Positions 16,579 through 22,218 of a DNA stretch of 39,152 nucleotides are shown here, one piece after another. The translations under genes and the position numbers were made by a program. The number at the start of each line of letters is the position of its first letter. The stretch's first letter is position 1. Source of the DNA: an uncultured Clostridium sp. (lineage in GTDB: Bacteria > Bacillota > Clostridia > TANB77 > CAG-508); the NCBI GenBank assembly GCA_947572725.1, contig CANPDB010000013.1, positions 1-39,152 on the forward strand. The letters run 5' to 3'. The notes beneath the pieces were generated by a model. The model did no database searches. It worked only from the letters and a program-made list of their open reading frames with translations, and was not told the DNA's origin.

Positions 16579-16596
16579 ATTGAGGAGGAAAATAAA

Positions 16597-16824
16597 ATGT
16601 TTGGAGGAAACAAAATAACAAAAATAATAGAAATAGAAGGGATGAGTTGTGGACACTGTTCTAAAAAAGTGGAAACAGCATTAAGTGAACTAAAGGAAGT
16701 CAAAAGTGTAAATGTAAGTTTAGAAGAGAAAAAAGCAGAGGTTATTTTAAAACAAGAAGTGGATAATGATGTGCTAAAAAATATTATTGAAGAATTAGGA
16801 TATAAAGTAGTTAATATAAAATAA
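16597..16824 (+). CDS. copZ: CopZ-like copper chaperone (HMA domain)
   Basis: A 75-residue cytoplasmic protein made of a single heavy-metal-associated domain. Its metal loop is GMSCGHC, with two Cys, followed by the usual beta-alpha-beta-beta-alpha-beta pattern and ending ELGYKVV. It would carry Cu(I) to the N-terminal domain of CopA, although the loop alone cannot exclude another metal. A strong GAGGAGG ribosome site lies 8 bases upstream. There is no clear promoter in the 18-base gap to the ATPase gene, so it is probably read through from 15319. The hairpin repeat at 16829 begins 5 bases after the stop and ends in five T, so it can serve as terminator. Confidence 0.82.
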   Translation: MFGGNKITKIIEIEGMSCGHCSKKVETALSELKEVKSVNVSLEEKKAEVILKQEVDNDVLKNIIEELGYKVVNIK

Positions 16825-16828
16825 ATTG

Positions 16829-16896
16829 AAAACTTGCCACTGGTTCTGGTTGCTACTGGTTCTGCTACTGGTTCCGGGTTTAAATGGCAAGTTTTT
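16829..16896 (+). repeat. expanded TTGCCA/TGGCAA hairpin repeat with internal 12-base tandem
   Basis: An 11-bp perfect stem, 16829-16839 and 16885-16895 (AACTTGCCA/TGGCAAGTT core), encloses three tandem-like CTGGTTC units; TGCTACTGGTTC is repeated exactly at 16851-16862 and 16863-16874. The right end, GGTTCCGGGTTTAAATGGCA, matches the repeats at 17810-17838 (reversed) and 38932-38960. Those copies are 29 bases from TTGCCA to TGGCAA; this one is 57, as if the loop had been expanded. Five T follow the stem. Confidence 0.8.
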
Positions 16897-16942
16897 ATAA
16901 TAAGCGGTAATAATTAAATAATAAAGGGAGAACGAACAATAT

Positions 16943-17758
16943 ATGGAGATATGGGATTTATTAGATGAAAAAGGTAATAAAACAGGCAAAACAATGATAA
17001 AGGGAGAAGGTATTCCAAAAGGACAATATCATTTAGGTGCAGATGTATGGATTATAAACTCTGAAAATAAAATTTTAATACAAAAACGATCTGCTAAGAA
17101 AAAACTATCTCCAAATGTATGGGGAATGACAGGAGGTTCAGTAGTTAAAGGAGAAAAAAGTTTACAAACGATAGAAAGAGAGACATTAGAAGAATTAGGA
17201 ATAAAGTTAAATATGGATAATATACAATTAGTAAAACATTATAGAACTGGAAATGTATGGTTAGATACATATTTAACAAAACAAGATATCAATTTAGAAG
17301 ATATCGTTATGAGAGTGGAAGAAGTAAGTGAAGTAAAATGGGCAACATATGATGAAATAGAAGAATTGTATAAAAACAATCAATTTATAGAAAATAGATG
17401 GGAATTTGTAAGAAATGTAATAAAATGTGCTCTATATATAGGAAAAGAAATAAAAGTAGAAATAGACAGGCCAATTGGTAGTACTCACCCTAAATATCCT
17501 AATTTTAAATACACAGTTAATTACGGATTTGTTCCTAATACAATTAGTGGCGATGGTGAAGAAATAGATTGTTATGTGTTAGGAGAAAATAATCCATTAG
17601 ATGAATATATAGGAAAGTGTATTGCAGTAATTCATAGGATGGATGAAGATGATGATAAACTAATAATAGTTCCAGAAGGTAAAGAATTTTTAAAAAGAGA
17701 AATAAGAGCACTTACAGATTTTCAGGAAAGATATTATAAAAGTACAATTATAATGTAA
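16943..17758 (+). CDS. NUDIX hydrolase fused to an inorganic-pyrophosphatase-like domain
   Basis: A 271-residue two-domain cytoplasmic protein. Residues 1-155 are a NUDIX hydrolase of the type that starts MEIWDLLDE and resembles isopentenyl-diphosphate isomerase. A complete NUDIX box spans 65-87: Gly65, Glu71, Arg79-Glu80, Glu83-Glu84, Gly86. Residues 168-271 look like a small inorganic pyrophosphatase: EIDRPIGSTHPKY, YTVNYGFVP, GDGEEIDCYVLG (Asp204, Asp209, as in the DGDPLD motif) and HRMDEDDDKLIIVP (Asp234-Lys239). NUDIX enzymes that release pyrophosphate would gain from an attached pyrophosphatase; that link is inference. The frame is uninterrupted and both sets of catalytic residues look intact. 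Hairpin repeats flank the gene on both sides. Confidence 0.85.
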   Translation: MEIWDLLDEKGNKTGKTMIKGEGIPKGQYHLGADVWIINSENKILIQKRSAKKKLSPNVWGMTGGSVVKGEKSLQTIERETLEELGIKLNMDNIQLVKHYRTGNVWLDTYLTKQDINLEDIVMRVEEVSEVKWATYDEIEELYKNNQFIENRWEFVRNVIKCALYIGKEIKVEIDRPIGSTHPKYPNFKYTVNYGFVPNTISGDGEEIDCYVLGENNPLDEYIGKCIAVIHRMDEDDDKLIIVPEGKEFLKREIRALTDFQERYYKSTIIM

Positions 17759-17842
17759 AGTTGCCATTTGGGATGGGTCTTTTTGGCAATTACTGTTTAT
17801 TATAAAAACTTGCCATTTAAACCCGGAACCAATGGCAACTTT
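17757..17842. repeat. paired 29-base TTGCCA/TGGCAA hairpins between convergent genes
   Basis: Two units face each other. Unit 1 (17761-17789) has TTGCCA and TGGCAA around a loop with GGGATGGGTCTTTT. Unit 2 (17810-17838) has the same ends around TTTAAACCCGGAACCAA, the reverse complement of the type seen at 38932. The outer ends AAAGTTGCCATT (17757-17768) and AATGGCAACTTT (17831-17842) are a perfect 12-bp inverted repeat, giving an 86-base composite like a BIME. It lies between the NUDIX fusion and the DUF1836 gene and could terminate both. Confidence 0.8.
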
Positions 17843-17845
17843 TAC

Positions 17846-18367
17846 TTAGTCCGCGTCTCCAAGTAGAAAAACTTTTTTTACATATAACCTGTTTGCAAAT
17901 GATTGGACAACATTTCTTAAAAGATATTGTTCTTGAGTAAGTTTGTTGCTGTCAATGTAGTTTTTTCCAACAAATGTTAGTTTAATAGCTTTTTCTAATT
18001 CGTTGCAAAACAAATTATAGGCTTGATCAGTAGGTGAAGTTTTTATAGCAAGTTCAATTAGTTTTTTTATGTCTTCCATACTGTATACTTGTTTTAAGAT
18101 AAATATTACAAATAGATATGCTATATGTTCTTTGTTGTACTTTTTATTGATAGGTGCTTTTACTACCCCATGTTTTACATAGTTGTTAATCATAGTTTTT
18201 GTTATAAATTTATTTTCTTTTTCATTTTCTTCTTTTATAAAATTAGTTAAATAACTTTCTAATAAAGTTACAACTTGGTCTAAATATAAGTCAACATTAG
18301 GCAGTTCTCTCCATCTTGGAAGATGAAAGTTTTCTATTTTTTTATTATATTCAATTTCAGTTTTCAT
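17846..18367 (-). CDS. DUF1836 family protein (putative DNA-binding regulator)
   Basis: A 173-residue protein with the DUF1836 pattern: FHLPRWRELPNVDLYLDQVV near the N-terminus, then ITKTMINNYVKHGVVKAP and KKYNKEHIAYLFVIFILKQV (about residues 55-95), which read as a MerR-like helix-turn-helix plus helices. Family members are presumed transcription regulators; no target is established to my knowledge. A possible -10 box, TATACT (18395-18390, minus strand), has no clear -35 box. It faces the acyl-CoA synthetase gene divergently across a 201-base region that holds a perfect palindrome, so that gene is its most likely target. The last bases abut the hairpin repeat at 17757. Confidence 0.82.
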   Translation of the reverse strand: MKTEIEYNKKIENFHLPRWRELPNVDLYLDQVVTLLESYLTNFIKEENEKENKFITKTMINNYVKHGVVKAPINKKYNKEHIAYLFVIFILKQVYSMEDIKKLIELAIKTSPTDQAYNLFCNELEKAIKLTFVGKNYIDSNKLTQEQYLLRNVVQSFANRLYVKKVFLLGDAD

Positions 18368-18458
18368 AATATATCCCCCTAAAAAGACTAGTATAATAGT
18401 GATTATAGTTTAATATAATAAAGTTATAATATCATTTTTAGAAGACTTAGTCAACTAC

Positions 18459-18505
18459 TTGACATGCTATATTACATGTGATAATCTAGTATCAGATACT
18501 AGATT
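18459..18505 (+). promoter_or_regulatory. acyl-CoA synthetase promoter with a perfect 23-base operator-like palindrome
   Basis: TTGACA at 18459-18464, 17 bases, then TAATCT at 18482-18487. AATCTAGTATC (18483-18493) and GATACTAGATT (18495-18505) are perfect 11-base arms around a single A. The palindrome covers the -10 box and the start of transcription, the classical place for a repressor. The part CTAGTAT recurs at 18388-18394, overlapping the possible TATACT -10 box of the divergent DUF1836 gene, so one regulator could control both. Confidence 0.75.
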
Positions 18506-18568
18506 GGAAAAATATATAAAATTTATATTAATAGACTTTATGAACATATTATACGAGGAGTTATTGTT

Positions 18569-20293
18569 ATGAAAGAAATGAAATACCTTGAAGCTACTGA
18601 ATTTGAAAATATAAAAGAACTTATGTATAATTCAGCAGAAAAATATAAAGATAATACAGCTTTTATATTAAAAGAAAAGCAAGAAAAAGAAGTAACTTAT
18701 AAAAATATTAGCTATGGAAAATTTTTAGAAGATATAAATGCTTTAGGAACAAAATTTTATGATTTAGGATTTAATAATAAGAGAGTAGCTATAGTTGGTA
18801 GAAATAGTTATGGATGGGTATTGACACATCTAGCGAATTTATTAGGTGGAATAGTTTCGATACCATTAGATAAAGAATTACAAGTAGATGAATTAGAAAG
18901 TTGTGTTTTAAGAAGTAAAGCAGATGTAGTTGTATTTGATGAGAAATATATTGATAATATAAAAGAAATACAAAATAGAAACAATGTAAAAACAGAGCAT
19001 TATATTTGTATGCACAAATTAGATGGATACTTAAATATTGAAGAACTTACAAAACAAGGTGAAGAATTAATTGCAAATGGAAATAAAGAATATATTGAAA
19101 CAGAAATAGATTGTGATAAAATGAATATTTTATTATTTACATCAGGAACAACATCAAAATCTAAAGCTGTAATGCTATCACAAAAAAACATTGCATCAAA
19201 CATATATGGAATGCAACAAGTGGAAGCATTATATAGTACAGATATAAATTTAGCATTTTTACCATTCCACCATGTATTTGGTTCAACAGGAATGATTATG
19301 ATGCTTGCATGTGGATTAGCAACGGCTTTTCCAGATGGTTTAAGATATGTAGCTCAAAATTTAAAAGAATATAAAGTATCTGTATTTGTTGGAGTGCCAT
19401 TATTAGTTGAGGCAATTTATAAAAACGTAGAACAAGGTATAGAAAAGCAAGGAAAAACAAAAACAGTAAATTTTGCAAAGAAGATAAGTAATCTACTACT
19501 AAAATTACATATTGATATAAGAAGAAAATTGTTTAAGCAAATTCATAATGAACTAGGTGGACATTTAAGATTTGTAATATCAGGAGGAGCACCTTTAGAC
19601 AAAAAAGTTGCTAAAGGTTTTAATGAAATAGGAATGGAAGTAGTTCAAGGATATGGACTAACAGAAACATCACCTGTTATAGCAGCTGAAAATTATATGA
19701 TTAAAAAATGTGGCTCAATTGGAATTCCTATGCCTAATGTTGAAATTGAATTTGACAACAAAGATGAAAATGGAATAGGAGAGCTAAAAGTAAAAGGTCC
19801 AAATGTAATGATAGGATATTATGAAAATGAAGAAGCAACAAAAGAAGTAATTAAAGATGGTTGGTTTCATACAGGAGATTTAGGATATGTTGACAAAAAT
19901 GGTTATATCTTTTTAACTGGTAGACAAAAAGATATGATTGTTTTAAAAAATGGTAAAAAGGTATTTCCAGAGGAATTAGAGATATTAATTAATAGACTAG
20001 ATATTGTGGAAGAATGTATGGTGTTTGGAATGCCTAATGTAAGTAATAAAAATGATGTCAAACTGTCTGTTAAAATTGTGTATAATAAAGATGTAGCAAA
20101 AGAAAAATATCCAGATAGTTCAAAAGAACAATTGGAAGAAATAATTTGGGAGAAAATTAAAGAAATTAATAAAACATTTCCACCATATAAGTATATTAAA
20201 AATATGATTTTAACTGATAAAGAACTTATTAAAACAACTACTAAAAAAGTTAAAAGAAATGAAGAAATGAAAGAAATTTTAAAATCAAATTAA
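18569..20293 (+). CDS. AMP-forming acyl-CoA synthetase (long-chain fatty acid-CoA ligase type)
   Basis: A 574-residue ANL-superfamily enzyme that would activate a fatty acid through an acyl-adenylate and transfer it to CoA. Motifs in order: FTSGTTSKSKAV (P-loop, 190-201), GYGLTETSP (361-369), HTGDLGYVD (434-442), the hinge GRQKD with Arg452, and the C-terminal KTTTKKVKRN with a likely catalytic Lys560. The P-loop is unusual in having SKSK where GxPK is normal. There is no membrane segment. The gene is monocistronic, with a consensus promoter covered by a palindrome, and is divergent from a DUF1836 gene. The carboxylate chain length cannot be told from sequence; an acyl-ACP synthetase is possible. 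Confidence 0.88.
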   Translation: MKEMKYLEATEFENIKELMYNSAEKYKDNTAFILKEKQEKEVTYKNISYGKFLEDINALGTKFYDLGFNNKRVAIVGRNSYGWVLTHLANLLGGIVSIPLDKELQVDELESCVLRSKADVVVFDEKYIDNIKEIQNRNNVKTEHYICMHKLDGYLNIEELTKQGEELIANGNKEYIETEIDCDKMNILLFTSGTTSKSKAVMLSQKNIASNIYGMQQVEALYSTDINLAFLPFHHVFGSTGMIMMLACGLATAFPDGLRYVAQNLKEYKVSVFVGVPLLVEAIYKNVEQGIEKQGKTKTVNFAKKISNLLLKLHIDIRRKLFKQIHNELGGHLRFVISGGAPLDKKVAKGFNEIGMEVVQGYGLTETSPVIAAENYMIKKCGSIGIPMPNVEIEFDNKDENGIGELKVKGPNVMIGYYENEEATKEVIKDGWFHTGDLGYVDKNGYIFLTGRQKDMIVLKNGKKVFPEELEILINRLDIVEECMVFGMPNVSNKNDVKLSVKIVYNKDVAKEKYPDSSKEQLEEIIWEKIKEINKTFPPYKYIKNMILTDKELIKTTTKKVKRNEEMKEILKSN

Positions 20294-20338
20294 TATATTA
20301 ATAAAACAAGTTATGAAAGATGAAAGAAGTTTTTCTAT

Positions 20339-20540
20339 GTAACTATTTAGGCTTAGTAATCTAAAATAGCGCTAAAGAGTTTATATTTCAATATTTTGAA
20401 GTGAAATTGTGGGGACCGTTTTAGAAAATGTTTGAGCTTTAGCGAAATACATTTTCTTAAATGGGGATAACGTAAAAATATTGAAATATAAACTCTTGGG
20501 AGCGAGTAGATAATTGCAGTCTAAATAGTTACTTTTCTAT
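20339..20540 (+). ncRNA. highly structured noncoding RNA candidate (raiA-motif RNA considered)
   Basis: The 363-base gap after the acyl-CoA synthetase holds a nested structure. Outer stem: GTAACTATTTAG (20339-20350) with CTAAATAGTTAC (20521-20532), 12 bp. Middle stem: 20375-20397 with 20475-20497, 23 bp perfect. Inner stem: AGAAAATGT (20423-20431) with ACATTTTCT (20449-20457). The inner loop has CTTTAGCG (20437-20444), complementary to CGCTAAAG (20370-20377), allowing a pseudoknot. The unpaired parts are purine-rich and look conserved: GTGGGGACCG, ATGGGGATAACG, GGGAGCGAGTAG. TTTTCT follows the outer stem only on the plus strand, so it is probably a plus-strand transcript with its own terminator. 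Size and layout recall the clostridial raiA RNA, but I cannot confirm that from memory. No open reading frame of note is present. Confidence 0.65.
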
Positions 20541-20656
20541 AGTAATTATAACATTAAGCATATAAAAACTTTTATAACTTGTTTTATTAGTTATATGACT
20601 TTATGATATATAAAATCCATTACAATTAAAACTATAACATCTAATATAAAAAAACA

Positions 20657-21208
20657 TTACAAATCAATTTTATTATAAATACTAGCAATATTTCCTGTTT
20701 GTTCACCAGTAGCAATTGTAAAAGGATAAAAATTATTTTTTGCTAACCACTGATAAACATCATACGAATGATTACAACTCATAGTATAAGCATCTTTTAA
20801 AAATTGTCTTAATTTAGGATTTGTTGCTTCCATAGAAGCAATTGCATACTCTTTACCAGCACGTTTTAAAGTTAAAAAATAAGACAAAGCAATTTCTCTA
20901 TCATTAAAAGTTTGTACATTAGTATTAACTGTTACAGGAGTAGCAGATTTAGATTCGTTTACATCTTCTGTAAAAATTGAAGTATTTAATTGAGGGACAT
21001 TTAATTTTCCATCAGCAGTGTCAACATTTTTTACAAATTCTACTTTTTTGTTGTAGTCTTCAACATGAATAGGAAAATGAGTATTTAATAAATTTTTTAG
21101 TTCTTCGTCTTGAACTTGATTTTTAAATAGTGACATACAAGTAATTGTATTTACACAGCTTAATATTAGTTCATTTAAATAACTTAATTCACAGATTGTT
21201 AATTTCAT
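20657..21208 (-). CDS. CotF-like spore coat protein
   Basis: A 183-residue helical protein of the CotF/ferritin-like coat family. The N-terminal helix LTICELSYLNELILSCVNTI and the paired helix with HFPIHVEDYNKKVEF are family hallmarks, and the C-terminal helices include ALSYFLTLKRAGKEYAIA and CNHSYDVYQWLAKNNFYP. CotF proteins are found in the coat of Bacillus endospores; small paralogues are frequent in Clostridia and support a spore-forming host. Two ATGs are possible: 21220 abuts AAAGGA with no spacing, and 21208 lies 12 bases from it. I take 21208. No terminator was found. Confidence 0.82.
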   Translation of the reverse strand: MKLTICELSYLNELILSCVNTITCMSLFKNQVQDEELKNLLNTHFPIHVEDYNKKVEFVKNVDTADGKLNVPQLNTSIFTEDVNESKSATPVTVNTNVQTFNDREIALSYFLTLKRAGKEYAIASMEATNPKLRQFLKDAYTMSCNHSYDVYQWLAKNNFYPFTIATGEQTGNIASIYNKIDL

Positions 21209-21281
21209 ATTTAATTTCATTCCTTTCTAAGGCATAAATCTGGTTGAAAAAGAATTAACCTATTATAGTATGTCCAATTAT

Positions 21282-21761
21282 TTAAATAGTATCCAATAAT
21301 TCTTTTCTAAAATTTATTAAATCAGAAAAGGCAATATGAATATTTTTTGCTTCAAGTCTTAAAAGACTTTCGGCCTTTTCTATTATTTCTTTCTGCAAAG
21401 GCATTGAAATAGTTACATCATTATTTTTAACTTGATATTTTTCTTCAATATATTGGGGAGTGGTTGGAAACATATTTTGTATTAAAAATACAGCATTTTC
21501 ATCTTTAACAATACCAAATACAAAATTTAAAGGTTCACGATTTATCTTTTCTTTCTTTTTTTCATAAATAGTTTTATATTTTTTGTACTGCTTGGAAATT
21601 GGAACAAACCATATTATATTTTCGTTTGTTTTATCCTTGAAACAAAAATAACAAGGTCTTTTATTTCCAGTCTCTTTATTTTCCATTAAATTATATTTAG
21701 CACCATATTCTTTAATAAATTCATTACTTATAAAGTAAAATTTTCCATTTTCTATTTGCAT
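21282..21761 (-). CDS. cptN: type III toxin-antitoxin endoribonuclease, CptIN family toxin
   Basis: A 159-residue toxin of the ToxN/CptN/TenpN group, small barrel endoribonucleases held inactive by an RNA. CptN-like features are GKFYFISNEFI at the start, KRPCYFCF, IIWFVPIS followed by KYKTIYEKK, FVFGIVKDENAVFLIQNMFP and PQYIEEKY. Length fits the family. AGGAGG lies 7 bases before the ATG. The upstream region has the diagnostic type III layout on the same strand: promoter, two tandem RNA repeats, a hairpin terminator, then the toxin. Free toxin would cut mRNA and stop growth; type III systems act in phage defence and plasmid maintenance, and this one is probably chromosomal. A PemK/MazF-like fold is shared by these toxins, but the RNA repeats argue for type III. 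Confidence 0.88.
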   Translation of the reverse strand: MQIENGKFYFISNEFIKEYGAKYNLMENKETGNKRPCYFCFKDKTNENIIWFVPISKQYKKYKTIYEKKKEKINREPLNFVFGIVKDENAVFLIQNMFPTTPQYIEEKYQVKNNDVTISMPLQKEIIEKAESLLRLEAKNIHIAFSDLINFRKELLDTI

Positions 21762-21782
21762 GTAGTTTCCTCCTAATTATTA

Positions 21783-21817
21783 CAAAATGGGAGTTATCTT
21801 TAAAAGAAAACCCCCAT
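21783..21817 (-). terminator. terminator between antitoxin repeats and toxin gene
   Basis: On the minus strand ATGGGGGTT (21817-21809) pairs with AACTCCCAT (21795-21787), 9 bp with one G-U, extended by TCTT/AAGA inside, then TTTTGT. In type III loci this leaky terminator sets a high ratio of antitoxin RNA to toxin mRNA. Confidence 0.8.
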
Positions 21818-21923
21818 ATACATTTTTTAGCTTGCCCTATTTATTGGACACTGCAAGCCGTGTCCTCCATTTGTTAAACCTATCCTATTTACCGACACTA
21901 TAGGTCGTGTCCTCCATTTTTGT
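21787..21923 (-). ncRNA. cptI: CptI antitoxin RNA, two tandem pseudoknot repeats
   Basis: Minus-strand RNA from about 21923 to the terminator. Two repeats with a 47-48 base period share ATGGAGGACACG and AGTGTC and TAAATAGG. Unit 1: stem GACAC (21911-21907) with GTGTC (21898-21894); loop ACCTAT (21905-21900) pairs with ATAGGT (21883-21878). Unit 2: stem GGACAC (21865-21860) with GTGTCC (21851-21846); loop GCTTGC (21858-21853) pairs with GCAAGC (21835-21830). The loop pairing gives an H-type pseudoknot in both units. Of its six base pairs, two are identical and four differ by compensating changes, and the 10-base linker is the same length in both. A third, partial unit follows (CTAAAAAATG). The toxin is expected to cut the precursor into single repeats that bind and inhibit it. 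Confidence 0.85.
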
Positions 21924-21929
21924 AATATT

Positions 21930-21958
21930 AGTATAACACAAAAATATAATGTTTGCAA
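21930..21958 (-). promoter_or_regulatory. promoter of the cptI-cptN transcript
   Basis: On the minus strand, TTGCAA (21958-21953), exactly 17 bases, then TATACT (21935-21930). It is placed so that the RNA would start about 11 bases before the first repeat. Confidence 0.8.
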
Positions 21959-21974
21959 TAATTTTCGTGTTATT

Positions 21975-21993
21975 TACTAATATAGTATTAGTA
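21975..21993. promoter_or_regulatory. palindrome upstream of the toxin-antitoxin promoter
   Basis: TACTAATA (21975-21982) and TATTAGTA (21986-21993) form a perfect 8-base inverted repeat around TAG. One arm (TATTAGTA, 21926-21933) recurs over the -10 box of the cptI promoter. A regulator site shared with the toxin-antitoxin promoter is possible; being AT-only apart from one base pair per arm, it could be chance. Confidence 0.35.
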
Positions 21994-22064
21994 TTGTTAG
22001 ATAAAAGTGATATTATACAATTTTAATAAATATAAACAAATATAACATAATATGACTTTTTTAG

Positions 22065-22093
22065 TTGATAAACCTAAAGCAAAGTGATAAAAT
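22065..22093 (+). promoter_or_regulatory. promoter of the NatAB-like ABC operon
   Basis: TTGATA at 22065-22070, 17 bases, then TAAAAT at 22088-22093 with TGA before it (extended -10). It is nearly the same design as the copA promoter. It precedes the short reading frame at 22118 and the ABC ATPase at 22219. Confidence 0.7.
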
Positions 22094-22117
22094 AGCAAAG
22101 AGGTGATTACACAAAAA

Positions 22118-22204
22118 ATGGTACGAATAGGAAAAAAAGTAGAAGGCAAAAAATACACAAAAAGAGTAGCAGCATATATGAAGTTTGAACAGATATATTA
22201 TTAA
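22118..22204 (+). CDS. possible 28-residue leader peptide or gene remnant
   Basis: A short frame, MVRIGKKVEGKKYTKRVAA and so on, ends 14 bases before the ABC ATPase ATG, inside the leader of its mRNA. GAGGTG lies 12 bases upstream, rather far. The frame could start earlier at GTG 22103. It is basic (nine Lys or Arg of 28 residues) and has no membrane segment. It may be a translated leader, a tiny protein or the front of a lost gene. Confidence 0.3.
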   Translation: MVRIGKKVEGKKYTKRVAAYMKFEQIYY

Positions 22205-22218
22205 GGAGGAATTATAAG

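Noticed and set aside
21282-21761. Type II MazF/PemK toxin
   Set aside because: No protein antitoxin gene is adjacent; the upstream tandem RNA repeats and terminator, and KRPCYFCF/VPIS motifs, fit CptN better.
21830-21912. CRISPR array
   Set aside because: Only two imperfect repeats with no spacer pattern and no cas genes; the covarying pseudoknots and the downstream toxin fit a type III antitoxin.
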